Shown here: piece by piece, positions 12,518-26,106 of the stretch | How positions within the stretch are numbered: the first letter of the stretch is position 1 | Layout of the letters: each line of letters starts with the position of its first letter | Source of the DNA: Paramecium sonneborni | Taxonomy: Eukaryota; Ciliophora; Oligohymenophorea; Peniculida; Parameciidae | Length of the DNA stretch: 64,000 nucleotides | Direction: 5' to 3' | NCBI GenBank assembly: GCA_905182985.1 | Contig: CAJJDN010000008.1 | Coordinates: 547,190-611,189, forward strand | Translations under genes and position numbers: made by a program | The notes under the pieces: generated by a model | Seen by the model: only the letters and a program-made list of their open reading frames with translations | Databases searched by the model: none | Told to the model about the DNA's origin: nothing

Positions 12518-15500
12518 TCAAATTAGATCAAATCTGTCTCCTTAACTTATTAAAGCTTCTTCTAATTTTTGTTATAAAGTTTGTTCATTTGAATAGGGAG
12601 GTAGTCCAATTGAACGAGCACTATTTATAAAATTTTAGTTATACCATGTATGCCCTTCAGGGTATCTTGAATCAATATCATTTTATAGATTATTAAGTAA
12701 TACTATTGTGATTCTACACTCTTTATTTGAAAATCCTCCAATAGGTAAGTTGGTTCGACCTTAAATTAATTTAATTTTTACTTGTTGCTAATTTTAAAAA
12801 CTTTACTAACATATCTTAATTAAAGTTCCTCAATGTGTTTTAAAGCCATTTAATTACTTAATTTTAGGCATTACAACCTTGATAAATTAGGTTACTTATA
12901 AGATCCTCAACTAAGGAAATTATATTAATATAATACCATCTATATATTATTCACCACATAACAATTATTCTAATTGAATTGAATCAAAAATTTTAATATC
13001 ATTTTTTGGTATAATTGAATAAAACCCTTCTTAAATAGCTTTAATTTAATTTTCAATATTTTTTGCCATAATTTAATAACAATACTTTCTAACAAAATCT
13101 TTTTTATCTTCTTCTGTAACTTCAATATCTGAACCTCCTGGTTTAAGTTCTTCATCTATAAATACTCCGTTTCTCTTAATATTATATAACCAATATAAAT
13201 TCCAACTAGAATCAATCTTCTAATTATAGATAGTATTCAAAGAATTATAAATTCCTTCATCATGTTATTGGATATCAGATCTAGATAATTTTTAGCCCAC
13301 AATGTGTTTAAAATAAGAATTTGGAAAATAACCTTTTATATTAACTTTGCAGATAATTGCAATAGCCATAAACATTCCAACAAATTTAAACTTTCTAAGA
13401 TGATCAGGATCAGTAGATTCAGTGTTTATTAAATAACAAGTATTATCTGAATTAGGTATAAATAGTTAATATTATTAATCTAATATTGATTTTGAAAGTT
13501 TGCCAATCCAATCTGTTGTCATTCCACCTCCATCTTATCCAATTTCTCCATCATAAAGAATGAAAAATCTTTTAAATCTGAAAATATCAAGAGAACTTAT
13601 TTTTGTTATCTCATTGTATGAATCTTCAAATATTTAGGATTTTGATACTTTAATTGGGTATCTTTAAAGCTATTATTAACTTAATCTATTTATTTCTAAT
13701 TTAGAATAGAAATAATTTTTCTTATTTTAAAAATTAATTGCTTGAGGATGAACATTCAAAATTCCTTCTAAAAAATCTTTTTCAAAAAGTTGATTATTTT
13801 CTGTTAATCTATTCCTTCTTACTTTCATCATTTTACACTCATTGTTCATAATGTTTATTTGTTATTTTACTATATGATTGATGTAATCTTTTCCATTTAA
13901 ACACAATCTTTTAAATAAATTTTCAAAATCTATTAATATTTCTGTAGATATTTCCATGGAAGATATCTTTAAGAATTGTAAATTTTAAGTATTAAATTGA
14001 CTTTTAGTTTAATAACATATCAAAAAGGCTTTAAGGAGAGGCAATAATCTTGAATCATTTAAATTTTAAATTTAAGATATTAAACTCTCTAAAACATTAA
14101 ATAATCTTTAAACTTCCTCTGAATTTAAAAATTCCTAGCATTAGTAATGATTATTTTCATCTTTTCTGAATATAATTTAAATCATCTAAAATATTTTTTC
14201 TAATTCATTTAACTATTTAAATGCTTATTCAACTTATAATTAATTCAAAAATTAATTATTATAATATTCAGAAATTTTATTAATTTTTATTTTATTCGCA
14301 GCCATAAAGTGAGTAATATTATGCTCTAGTCTTGATATCAAATTCATGCAATTAGTACTATTTTTCATATCCTACTAGCTTAGCAAAAATTTATATAAAT
14401 TTAACACTTAATTTGGAGCTAATTAGAAGTTATATTTATCTTCTTAATTTCCTAAAAATTGAAGGAGGTTCTAAAGACTTTTGCCTTTTAATTTATAGAG
14501 AAGCTCTATCAATTCTTAAGCATTCTCATCTGATATATTTGAAGTTGATGTTAATTGTAATTAAATAAATAACTTTAAGGCTTTTAATTAAACAAAATTT
14601 TTGGTTTATTCTAAATCTCTTATGACTCCATTTTTTGAAATTATAAGAGGTTCTTAATCAACATTTTCTTATCTTTAATTTTAAGTAGTCATTTGCAAAA
14701 CTTTAATTATATCTTGAGTTATTTAATTACTAAAATTGCCTTTTGTTCCTATACTTATTAAAAATTCATTTATATAAGTATTATTTGAGCCAAAATCATC
14801 ATCTACATAGAAGAATTTTAAGAAAAATTATTATATCAATTATCGATCTATATTACCTAAATGCTTCAAGGTTTATTTTCGATTTTTCAATGCAGAATTA
14901 ACAATATTTTAAATTTTTTAAAATTAAGAAATTGTACTTGGTTGAATATTTTATTCTAACTGTAATTATTAAGGTAATTGATTTTCGATTTCAATATGTT
15001 GATTGTTTTATAGGTCCATTTCAGTAAACGTTTCAAAAATACTAAATTAATCATTATCCCTTTCATTAAAAATATTATTATTTATATTTTGGTTTTAAAA
15101 GTTTTCAAAAATTTAATCCATATTTTAGATTTAAATTCTATTTTACAATATATGCATTGTTTCTCTTCTAGAATTCAAAGAATTTTATATTTAATCATAA
15201 TTATTATTATATAAATTCTATTGCCAACTAATAATCCTTCTCACCAATTAAATTTTATTTTATTCAGGCAATCTATGTTAAAATTCTTATAAGTTTATTT
15301 AAAATTAACAAGGAAAGATTAATCCTGTAAATTAAATAGTTCTATATATCTAATTTTCTAATTGTTAATCTGATACACTATTGATAAAATTATTGAAATT
15401 ATTTTCAATCTCTAAATAATTTTAAGTTTCTTGTTCTAAATTCTGGTCGAGCTCCTCCGTCCAATAATTTAATTCTTCTTCTAATTCTTTTGTACAAACT

Positions 15501-18500
15501 TCTACAGAATTATTTATTTCAGGAATAGTTTATAAACTATCTGTTGGAATTAATGGTTCTATATTTTAATAAGTATTCTCTTAAAGTTATCCATTTTTAT
15601 TGAATAAAAATGGCCAATTTTATATATAGAATTAAAATTATATATTTTTCTAATTTCTATTTTCAAAAAACTTATAGTAGGTATAAATAGTCTAAAATAG
15701 TTAACAATTAATTTCATTTGAATTTATTTGTCCAATGATTCCTAATCCCATTTAATAATCTTTTAAAGAATGAGTAATTATCGGTTCAGTCTTTTCTAAA
15801 ATTAAGTTGGTAGCAACATTATATAAAAGATTCAAAGTTTTTATCACAAAAAATATTTGATCTTTTTGGATGAAATAGTTATTAATATTGAAGTTTTTTA
15901 TTCCATCTATATATAATTTAATAAAGTTATATGAATTATCAGGTTCTTCAATATTAGATATGCAAATCTTGCCAACAGATTTTATTTATAATAATGTGAC
16001 TAAAATATTAGAAGTGCTAAGCAATTTTTCATCTAAATTTTTTATTTATCTACTAATCTCAACATACAGCTATTTTATTATTAATCTTCTAATCTCATAA
16101 GCAAATGGAACAATGATATTATTTTATTTTTTAAATAATACTAAAGTATCCAAACAAATACAAAATATAAAATTCNTTAATCATTATCCCTTTCATTAAA
16201 AATATTATTATTTATATTTTGGTTTTAAAAGTTTTCAAAAATTTAATCCATATTTTAGATTTAAATTCTATTTTACAATATATGCATTGTTTCTCTTCTA
16301 GAATTCAAAGAATTTTATATTTAATCATAATTATTATTATATAAATTCTATTGCCAACTAATAATCCTTCTCACCAATTAAATTTTATTTTATTCAGGCA
16401 ATCTATGTTAAAATTCTTATAAGTTTATTTAAAATTAACAAGGAAAGATTAATCCTGTAAATTAAATAGTTCTATATATCTAATTTTCTAATTGTTAATC
16501 TGATACACTATTGATAAAATTATTGAAATTATTTTCAATCTCTAAATAATTTTAAGTTTCTTGTTCTAAATTCTGGTCGAGCTCCTCCGTCCAATAATTT
16601 AATTCTTCTTCTAATTCTTTTGTACAAACTTCTACAGAATTATTTATTTCAGGAATAGTTTATAAACTATCTGTTGGAATTAATGGTTCTATATTTTAAT
16701 AAGTATTCTCTTAAAGTTATCCATTTTTATTGAATAAAAATGGCCAATTTTATATATAGAATTAAAATTATATATTTTTCTAATTTCTATTTTCAAAAAA
16801 CTTATAGTAGGTATAAATAGTCTAAAATAGTTAACAATTAATTTCATTTGAATTTATTTGTCCAATGATTCCTAATCCCATTTAATAATCTTTTAAAGAA
16901 TGAGTAATTATCGGTTCAGTCTTTTCTAAAATTAAGTTGGTAGCAACATTATATAAAAGATTCAAAGTTTTTATCACAAAAAATATTTGATCTTTTTGGA
17001 TGAAATAGTTATTAATATTGAAGTTTTTTATTCCATCTATATATAATTTAATAAAGTTATATGAATTATCAGGTTCTTCAATATTAGATATGCAAATCTT
17101 GCCAACAGATTTTATTTATAATAATGTGACTAAAATATTAGAAGTGCTAAGCAATTTTTCATCTAAATTTTTTATTTATCTACTAATCTCAACATACAGC
17201 TATTTTATTATTAATCTTCTAATCTCATAAGCAAATGGAACAATGATATTATTTTATTTTTTAAATAATACTAAAGTATCCAAACAAATACAAAATATAA
17301 AATTCTGAGGAGGAATTAAATATCTTGTTATCAATGTAAGAAATGAAATTTTGGTAGGTAATTGTGAATGTTCTTATCCAGTTTAGTTAAAAAATTTTTC
17401 AAGAAATTATCTACAATTCATTCTTAGGATATATGGTAAAAGTAATGGAAATTTAGAAATAAGTAATAACAAAACTTCAAATGGAATTTTCCAATTATAT
17501 TTTTGCTCTTGATTGTTATCAAAATAATAGTTAATCATTTGTTTAACTAAAAGTTTCAAAAGGATTTATGTTTCTTTTTTATGTTTGAAATTATATTATA
17601 AAATTGCATTTCCATTTTATTTTATGCTATCTAATGTATCAAGTCGAATTCCTTTTTTTAATATCAAGCAGTCACTATCGACTGATTGATCAAATAATAA
17701 ATTCATAACATATTAAATATCTTCCTCATAATTTTTATTTTTTTAAAGTATCTCTAATGCTGGATGATTTTTGGATATTTTGTATTATTCTTTGGTCTAA
17801 ACATTATATTATGCAGGTTGCAAACAAATAGGATAGGTATTTTCATTTTTATAATATTTCAACTCTAATTCTTAATTTTTATTTTAGACTTTTTCCAGAT
17901 TTTCTTCATCAAAAATAATTTTCTTTATATATGCTTCAATTTAAGCCCTAATAATAGTTTTATCATAAACTATGGCTAACATTAATTTTGAAAGACTTAT
18001 AAAATGATTATAAGAGTCTGTACTCACTTTAAAGACTAATTCTAAACCCTTCATTTATTAGACAAACTGATTTATGCATAAACTACTTTTTTAAAAAACT
18101 TTGACTAAGATATCAATACATATCTAAAAAGTAATTTCATTTTAAACATCAGAATCAAGTATTTTTTAGACTTTTTCTAATATTAATTTCAGAGATACTT
18201 GATTCTCTGTTATTAACTTACTCAAAACTGCTAATGTATAATTAACAGCTTTAATTTTAAATTAATCAGCTTAATATAATAAAACATCAAGGAATTTAAG
18301 CAATTCTATTGCTATTGAATCTAATGATTATTATTGTTATTTTTATAATTGTTGATCTTATTTATAAAGCAAACTCAGGACTAAAATTATAATTTTAAAA
18401 TTATAATCTGGTTGGTTAAGCATTTCATTTTCAATTCCTTAAAATTGTAGATTTAGATTAAATTATTTCTAAATAGATTATTGTAAAAGGCTTAATATTT

Positions 18501-21500
18501 CGGATAAATTAAGTTGTAGCTGTAGTCCATTCAAAATATCAAAGTTTGAAACAAAGTCTATATTTTCCTTAAATAATAGTCTTATTGATTCCTACTAAGA
18601 TTTAAATTGCTGAAGAAGTGATTCATCATATTATTAAATTTATGTACCTCTATTTTAGTTCTATCTTACAAGATCAATATATAAAGGATTTCTTCCAAGT
18701 CTAATTATATTTTATTCCCTTGAGTGCATTATTTATTCTAAAGGACTTCTTAATTATTATTCAAGAATTCTATTTAGTGAAATATTATTTTATTCAGAGA
18801 GTTGTAGAATTCTTGGATTTGCAATTTTATTTCCTAATATTATTAAGAATTTCTAAATTTTCTTTATGCTTTCTTGTGTTGAATTTTTTGTTATTTCTAC
18901 TAAGGAACATATATCTGGTATTATTTATGAAATCATTAATAAATCTTTCATCATGATTGGAAATTAATAAAAGAACTTCAAAATTTCATAAATAGCCATG
19001 CCTAATTCATCTATTAATTATTTGTCTTAGCAATCAGTATTCAGCTATAAAATATAATTCTTTATAGCATCTTATAAATGCCTTCTAAATTATGAGTTGA
19101 TAATAATATTCTTAACTATTTAATAAGGTTTATATAAAGACAATATAATCTCATTTATGTTTTTTAGTAATTTTAAAGTCAGAGTAGGAGTGTTATTTGA
19201 TTTAAAAATAAGTCTAACAAATAACCTATTTATTGGCTATAAATTACAATTATTTTTAGTTATTGCTAATTTTAAAATTTTAAACAAAAGATTTGAAACA
19301 ATTTTATTTTCATTTTCAGTGACATAAGCTATTTCTAATAAAGCACAACATTTATCAATTAGTTTATCAAATAAAGTTTAAGCTATAATTTTATTTTAAT
19401 TATGAAGTTATGCTAAATAATGTAAAATTTCTGAAGACTGAGAAGCCATTTCGTATGTTTAAGTAGAACAATTTTCTAAGAATGTTTTCTAATTAAAGGA
19501 CAATTATGTTGTTTATTCTAAAGTACATCCTAATTATCTTTCCAATTTATTTATTAATTACAATACTTTTTCTATACATTAATCATAGTTAAAACCCTAA
19601 AATAAATAATTAAATTACTTTAATAAAAATAAACATATTAAAGCTAGGGATCTTGAATAAATTGGCAAGAATATCAAAATATCCCTTCTATTATAAATAT
19701 CTAGATAAATTTTAATTAAAAAAAGAATTAAATAATAGAATTTATCTTTTTTTCTTTTGAATCTTTTTAAATTCTTGTTAAAAATCTTAATTAAAGTTTA
19801 AATTTTATTATTGATTATTTAATTATTCCAATTATTAACTTAATACTCTGACTAGTATTTCATGTATAAAAACATTACTCCTATTATTTATAGTATAAAA
19901 TCTAACTATAAATATTGCTAATTAGAATAACATTTAATCATCAGTGTCATCTTTAGTAATTAATTGATAATTTATTATAAGTTCAAGAAATCTTTTTCCA
20001 TACTCATAGAATTAATTAATTTCTTCTCTTCTTGTAATATGTGCATAAAAAGAAAAAATTGAAATAGTAAATTCTGGCTTTATTTCTTCAGGACTCATTC
20101 TTATAATAATTTCATTTAAAATATTAGGTAAGTTAGAACTAAGAATTTTATCAATTAGTTAAAAATTTGCATTTAATAAAGAAGAAATTAATTGTAAAGT
20201 TTTGCAAATGGTTTTAGTTAATTATTGTGGTTATAATAATAATAAATTTGCAATATAATCTAGAACATTAGAGTTAGAAATCTTTGTAGTTGATTCATGT
20301 ATAAAATCTATATTTTCATTAATAAGTTGATCTTGCTCAAACATACTAAAATGCAGCAAGTTAGTCTATGTTTGCCTAATTAGAGCTTCAATGCAAGAAT
20401 TCATAATAATATCTGCATCTTTTTCATTTATTTAAACATATCCATTTTAGGTTGGTTTTTGTAGGCTAAACATTTTATTAGTATAGAGCTCAACAATTTA
20501 TAAAAGAACATCTATATTCTAATAGTTTATATTTGGATCATGATTTCTTATCAAATAACTTAGGAATTATAGTGCTTAATTTAATTATTCAGGTTGCAAC
20601 AACATTTTATTATCTTGTATATTAAGAGATCTAATTAAAAGTTTTATTGTCTCATTGTACTCATCCCAAGAAAATTATCTTGTTTTTTATAAATGACTTA
20701 AAAAAGTCTTGATGATACTACAAGTTAATTATTCATTTCTAACTAAATTTTCAGAAAGAATTTCAGGATAGTACTTTAAAGGATATCCATCAGTTAATTC
20801 ATTTTATTCTATTTGTTTCATAGACAATACATCTGAAAGCAATTATTAAAATTAAATATTTTTTTAAAAAGTCTTAATTAATTTTTCTCCTAACTATGGA
20901 TCTATGGTTTAAAGTTTAAATAAATTAAAATAATCTGTATTTTTTACATCTTTAATAAGAGAATAAAAAAAAGCTACACTTCCTTCTTTGTCCCCATTTA
21001 TTAAATTCAATTATCTTTTATGATTCATTAGAATTCTAGATGTTTTTAGATGTAATTTGATTATGATATTTTTAGTAATTTATGGATTAATTTATAAACC
21101 TCTTTTAATTAATATTCTATATTTTACAATTTCAATTAAGGGCGAAAAAGGTTCATTTTGCTTATTTAATAGATTTCTTGATAAAGTGAGAGCTGAAATT
21201 GAATCATCATCTACTATTTATACTTTCTATAAAAATCAAAATAAGATTAATACTTTAAATTAGAATACATTTTATTATCTTTTATGATTATGAATTTTAT
21301 TTTTACAAATATCATCATAATTAGTTTCTAATTAGGTTGGTTCATTATATTCAATATCAAATTATAAAGGAATTCTAAGATTCATTTTATTTTCTTCATA
21401 TTTCGGATCCTCTTAATAATAATCAATTAAATCAAATTTTTTTGATGACAGATAATTGATATGTTCATATAAAACTTTTTCAAAATGCATTAATCTTGTG

Positions 21501-21959
21501 AAATAATTCTGAGTATTATTTTGATGGTGTTTAGGTAAATGACAAAAAATCTGAAAAACCTTTTCATAAATAAGTAAACTGTCTGTGTATTCAATTATCT
21601 TGAGCAGATCCTCATAAAATTAATATTATTCTTTAAATGAAGGAAACCTACAGCCTTTAAATAATTAATTGATTAAATTCAAGATCTAAGAGCAATCATA
21701 TGTAGAATCATTTTTTATCTCTATTAATATTTATTTTATATTTTCTTTGATTTTCTCCATCAGATGTTCAAAAAGAAATCTACTTTTATAAATTTTATGT
21801 AATTTAAGGGCATCTTTTATCAAGTTTCGTAAATCTTGAATGTTAAAAGAATCTATCATTTCTTTTATCTAAATATGTATTTCTAATTACTTATGCTACT
21901 TCTTCAGTCATTTCATTTGATAATTCTTCTTCTAAATAATGTGGATGTAAAATTAACAT
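12518..21959 (-). CDS. Giant HECT-type E3 ubiquitin ligase-like protein
   Basis: About 2,730 residues once five introns (21869-21890, 21227-21253, 19597-19618, 12911-12936, 12760-12781) and one copy of the 1.1-kb repeat are removed; the sum is then an exact multiple of three. The long N-terminal part is alpha-helical looking, rich in L, N, K and Q, with no named domain seen. The C-terminal 350 residues are a HECT domain: RFKRFFILYDGEIGQDGGG, the N-lobe, and GGSDIEVTEEDK for E2 contact and linker. The C-lobe box, normally T-C-F-N, reads H-T-W-Y-N, so the catalytic cysteine appears to be tryptophan (codon at 12644-12646). Confidence 0.88.
15047..16175. repeat. First copy of exact 1,129-bp duplication (contig overlap)
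   Basis: Identical to 16177-17305, with one N at 16176 between the copies. Both lie inside the HECT-type gene, and keeping both breaks its frame (1,130 extra bases). This is best explained as two overlapping contig ends joined without merging. Confidence 0.92.
16177..17305. repeat. Second copy of exact 1,129-bp duplication
   Basis: Matches 15047-16175 base for base as far as read. Removing either copy gives continuous HECT-gene coding sequence across 15046 and 17306. Confidence 0.92.
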
Positions 21960-22675
21960 AATATTAAATATATTAGATCAAAAATCCGCTAATAAAATTT
22001 TAAGGATACTTTCCCTTAAATAATGTACATAATAATTATTTTCATAGTTTTTTGTTAAACTAATAAATTATGAAATAATTGGTATGATAGTGATTATTAA
22101 AATTGTTTTGTATATAAATTTATCAAAAAATGATAATGAATTAGAAAGTAATACAATAGCTATTGTAAAGAATTTTTATCAAACAAAAAATGAAACTAAT
22201 ATATGTATAATTTATGTCTGTCACTATAAGAGTTCTTACTAATAAATTCTCCTCTATTTTACTAATTTGATACCCAAACTATTTCTATTAATTTCTCTCA
22301 TATAATTATATGAATTAATTTAATAAAATTTTGAATAAAAGAAAATAATTATTTCATAAATGGCATCATAAGAACAAAGGAAAAAACGATAAAAACAATA
22401 AAATTTGAATTGCTTTAATGTTATATGGATAACATTATAGTGTATTTTTATTTAGACTGTTAATCATTGATTTATATAAGAAAGAGGTATATGATGTAAA
22501 TTTAATCTTATCATAATATAATTTTGATAATAAAATTATTAGAATTTATAAATCTAAATTATCATGATCAAGAAGTGGATAAAGAATATTTTTTTAAGTG
22601 AAATCCTCCGATTCATTAAAATATTAAAAAGTTGTTAACAAAAAATTAATAATTTAAAATTTTTTATATCGATAT
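21960..22675. other. Intergenic, 0.7 kb
   Basis: Upstream of the HECT-type gene start and downstream of the SANT-protein stop. A plus-strand ORF at 22084-22470 (128 codons) has no motif and is within chance length for a one-stop code. Nothing else is supported. Confidence 0.45.
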
Positions 22676-23870
22676 TCAATCACTTACAAAATCTTCATCT
22701 AATACTATTCCAAAATCATCATCATTTAAGAATTCTGATTCAAGTTCTAGTTTCTGTGCAATTTTACTATGTGTCTAATTCTATTTCTAAAATTTCGATT
22801 AATTTAACGCAGCTTAAAATTCTGAATAGTAATTTAATTGTTGATTTTCTAATTGATTCATTGAGTTTGGTTCATTTGATTTATTTGGTTTTCTTTTAGT
22901 CTCACTGAATTACATAATTTCATCAAATTGTTATTATTCTTTTGTCTTTTTGGGTTATTATAAAGACTTTGAAATCTTATAAAGTAATTTTTTTAATCTC
23001 TCTTCACATTAAGGAACTGAAAATCCTGTCTCTTATTCAAAATTACTTAATGGAATCCCATAAAATGCATAAGTTAATAATCTAGCATCCTTTTCATTAT
23101 TCCATTTGTGTAATTAATTTGCTAATCCTTTTTATTTAAATTAATCCTAAATGTATTTTGGATATCTTTCAGGCATTCTTTTAAATATCTCACTCCAATC
23201 TCCATTATATAATTCATATAAAAATAGTAACATTTCTTCATCTTCTCTATACCAATATTAATTTAAAAGAACTAAATCTTTATCTTCACCTTCTAGATTT
23301 AAACAAGAATCTCTTATTTTTGCGAATCTTCTTTTGCATGAAGCAATATCTTTTGTTTTTACAACTTTTTATACCATTTCCCAATCTTTACCAAGTTTAT
23401 CAACCATTTGCAACAATAAAATATCTTCATTTAATTCCCATATAGGTTTAGGTTTTTAATTTATCAGATTTTTATATCTCTCTTCTAATAATGGTTTTGA
23501 TTTAATATTCATCACTTTAGCAATCTTATCCCAATCTCTTCCATATATTTCAACTCCTTAAAGTAATTAATTATCTTCTTATTTAGTCCACGTTCTTCCA
23601 GGCTACACCTTTTTCATTTTAAATTACTATTCAAATTAAAACTTATTGTTCAATTCATAATCGCTAAATATTACAATACAATTTAATTACTTTATAAAAT
23701 CATTGAATTTATTAGAATTTCTTATTTCACAAATTTCTTCTTTACTTCTTTTTATACCATAAAATTACTATGTTTAGTCTTATCATCTTTTAAAAATTTA
23801 AAGAATATAATTTAAATATATCTTCTACAACTTTAAATTTATTATATAAATCAATTTTAAATGTAATCAT
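22676..23870 (-). CDS. SANT/Myb-repeat protein (start unresolved)
   Basis: From Met at 23617 the frame gives 313 residues with tandem SANT-like repeats: GRTWTKQEDNQLLQGVEIYG...WDKIAKV, then PIWELNEDILLLQMVDKLG...WEMVQKV, then a third beginning YWYREDEEMLLFLYELYNG. Each keeps the spaced W and acidic residues of a Myb repeat, so DNA or histone-tail binding is likely. The tail is Q/N-rich. Protein-like sequence continues upstream of 23617 to an ATG at 23870, reached only by dropping one base near 23770. That ATG overlaps the WD gene's TGA. No short intron of suitable length solves the break. Confidence 0.75.
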
Positions 23871-24688
23871 CTTTTTTTTTATTTTTTATCATCTTCTTCC
23901 TCTTCAATTAAGTTTAAAGCTTCTTATTCTATTGATTAAGCTTAGTAAACGTAGGCCTATGGTTTTAAAATTTCAAGCAATCCATTTTCACTAAATAATA
24001 AATAACAATCTTTAAATTGTTTAATATGTCTTATTTATTCAGTTGAATTAGTTCCATATAAGGCAACTATCTATTATTTTTCATTTTTCTAATAAATTTC
24101 CTTTCCGTTTCCTACAAAGTATTTGAATTCATGGTCAGCTATAACATCAATCAAGTAATCTTCATGAAATTCATCCTAAAAATAAATATAAAATAATACA
24201 TTTTTAATGGCTTAGAATTGATATAGTTTTTAATCATTTTATTAATCTAAAATAGTTATTTAATTTGTGGTTGTAACACAAAAACATAAATTGTTCCAAT
24301 AACCACAAGAATTAAGTGGTTAATCGAATCTAATCATCATTTATAATGATTCTTCTTCATTTTTTTATGTCAAATCATATTAAACTAATAAACCATCAGT
24401 TGAAGATGATAAAAGTTATGTTTAACATTAAGGATGAAAATTTAATGAAGATAATTCTTCATTTTAAGATGAATCAAATCTGGATCTCCATTTCCTAACA
24501 TTAAGATCATAAAAATCAATTCTTCCATCACTTCCACCTGCTAAAATATGTTTAGATTTTGCAATTGAAAAAAATTCTTTTTCGTTCTTAAATTAATGAA
24601 TTTATTATTTAGATTGTAAATCAAACATTTTAATTGTTCTATCATTAGAACAAGTAAATGCAACATTATTTTCAACTATCAATTATTA
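23845..24688. repeat. First copy of exact 844-bp duplication (contig overlap)
   Basis: Identical to 25040-25883, separated by 351 Ns. It lies inside the WD-repeat gene. The true sequence most likely runs from 23844 into a single copy and on to 25884; this gives one uninterrupted WD frame. Confidence 0.92.
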
Positions 24689-26095
24689 NNNNNNNNNNNN
24701 NNNNNNNNNNNNNNNNNNNNNNNNNNNNNNNNNNNNNNNNNNNNNNNNNNNNNNNNNNNNNNNNNNNNNNNNNNNNNNNNNNNNNNNNNNNNNNNNNNNN
24801 NNNNNNNNNNNNNNNNNNNNNNNNNNNNNNNNNNNNNNNNNNNNNNNNNNNNNNNNNNNNNNNNNNNNNNNNNNNNNNNNNNNNNNNNNNNNNNNNNNNN
24901 NNNNNNNNNNNNNNNNNNNNNNNNNNNNNNNNNNNNNNNNNNNNNNNNNNNNNNNNNNNNNNNNNNNNNNNNNNNNNNNNNNNNNNNNNNNNNNNNNNNN
25001 NNNNNNNNNNNNNNNNNNNNNNNNNNNNNNNNNNNNNNNTATAAATCAATTTTAAATGTAATCATCTTTTTTTTTATTTTTTATCATCTTCTTCCTCTTC
25101 AATTAAGTTTAAAGCTTCTTATTCTATTGATTAAGCTTAGTAAACGTAGGCCTATGGTTTTAAAATTTCAAGCAATCCATTTTCACTAAATAATAAATAA
25201 CAATCTTTAAATTGTTTAATATGTCTTATTTATTCAGTTGAATTAGTTCCATATAAGGCAACTATCTATTATTTTTCATTTTTCTAATAAATTTCCTTTC
25301 CGTTTCCTACAAAGTATTTGAATTCATGGTCAGCTATAACATCAATCAAGTAATCTTCATGAAATTCATCCTAAAAATAAATATAAAATAATACATTTTT
25401 AATGGCTTAGAATTGATATAGTTTTTAATCATTTTATTAATCTAAAATAGTTATTTAATTTGTGGTTGTAACACAAAAACATAAATTGTTCCAATAACCA
25501 CAAGAATTAAGTGGTTAATCGAATCTAATCATCATTTATAATGATTCTTCTTCATTTTTTTATGTCAAATCATATTAAACTAATAAACCATCAGTTGAAG
25601 ATGATAAAAGTTATGTTTAACATTAAGGATGAAAATTTAATGAAGATAATTCTTCATTTTAAGATGAATCAAATCTGGATCTCCATTTCCTAACATTAAG
25701 ATCATAAAAATCAATTCTTCCATCACTTCCACCTGCTAAAATATGTTTAGATTTTGCAATTGAAAAAAATTCTTTTTCGTTCTTAAATTAATGAATTTAT
25801 TATTTAGATTGTAAATCAAACATTTTAATTGTTCTATCATTAGAACAAGTAAATGCAACATTATTTTCAACTATCAATTATTAAATTCTTTTTTGATGAT
25901 GGTTTTTTTGTTCCCAAATAACTTATTATGTATTTAAATCAACCCATTTTAATGAAAAATCAGTCATTGCCATCAAAACTGTATCATTAATAAATTACAA
26001 TGAGAGTGGGAACTTAATTAATAAGTAACTTATACTTCTTTATCTGATATTTAGAATTGATTAACAGGAGAATGCTTAACTTTAATTTAATCCAT
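23867..26095 (-). CDS. WD-repeat protein (WDR89-like)
   Basis: About 328 residues after removing introns 26013-26035 and 25371-25394 (24 nt, frame-neutral) and the duplicated copy plus N run. WD-like strands are visible: AFTCSNDRTIKMFDL, ILAGGSDGRIDFYDL, LLSSSTDGLLVQYDL, and a later VGNGKEIYQ blade. The overall pattern resembles WDR89, a single propeller of uncertain function. It ends in an acidic-then-basic tail (EEEEDDKKQKKR). The start codon lies 11 bp from that of the divergent ZNHIT2-like gene; the stop overlaps the SANT gene's possible ATG. Confidence 0.8.
24689..25039. other. Assembly gap (351 Ns)
   Basis: A run of Ns between two identical 844-bp flanks. Because the flanks are the same sequence, the gap is probably not real missing DNA. 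Confidence 0.95.
25040..25883. repeat. Second copy of exact 844-bp duplication
   Basis: Same sequence as 23845-24688, including the nine-T homopolymer. It contains most of the WD-repeat protein's propeller and continues directly into its N-terminal exon. Confidence 0.92.
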
Positions 26096-26106
26096 AAATT
26101 AAATTT

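Noticed and set aside
15888..17230. Two identical 70-residue ORFs as a duplicated small gene
   Set aside because: They are antisense frames within the two copies of the contig-overlap repeat in the HECT-type gene.
23727..26095. WD-repeat/SANT fusion protein
   Set aside because: On recounting the nine-base T/A run the WD frame ends in TGA at 23867-23869, so the two are separate genes.
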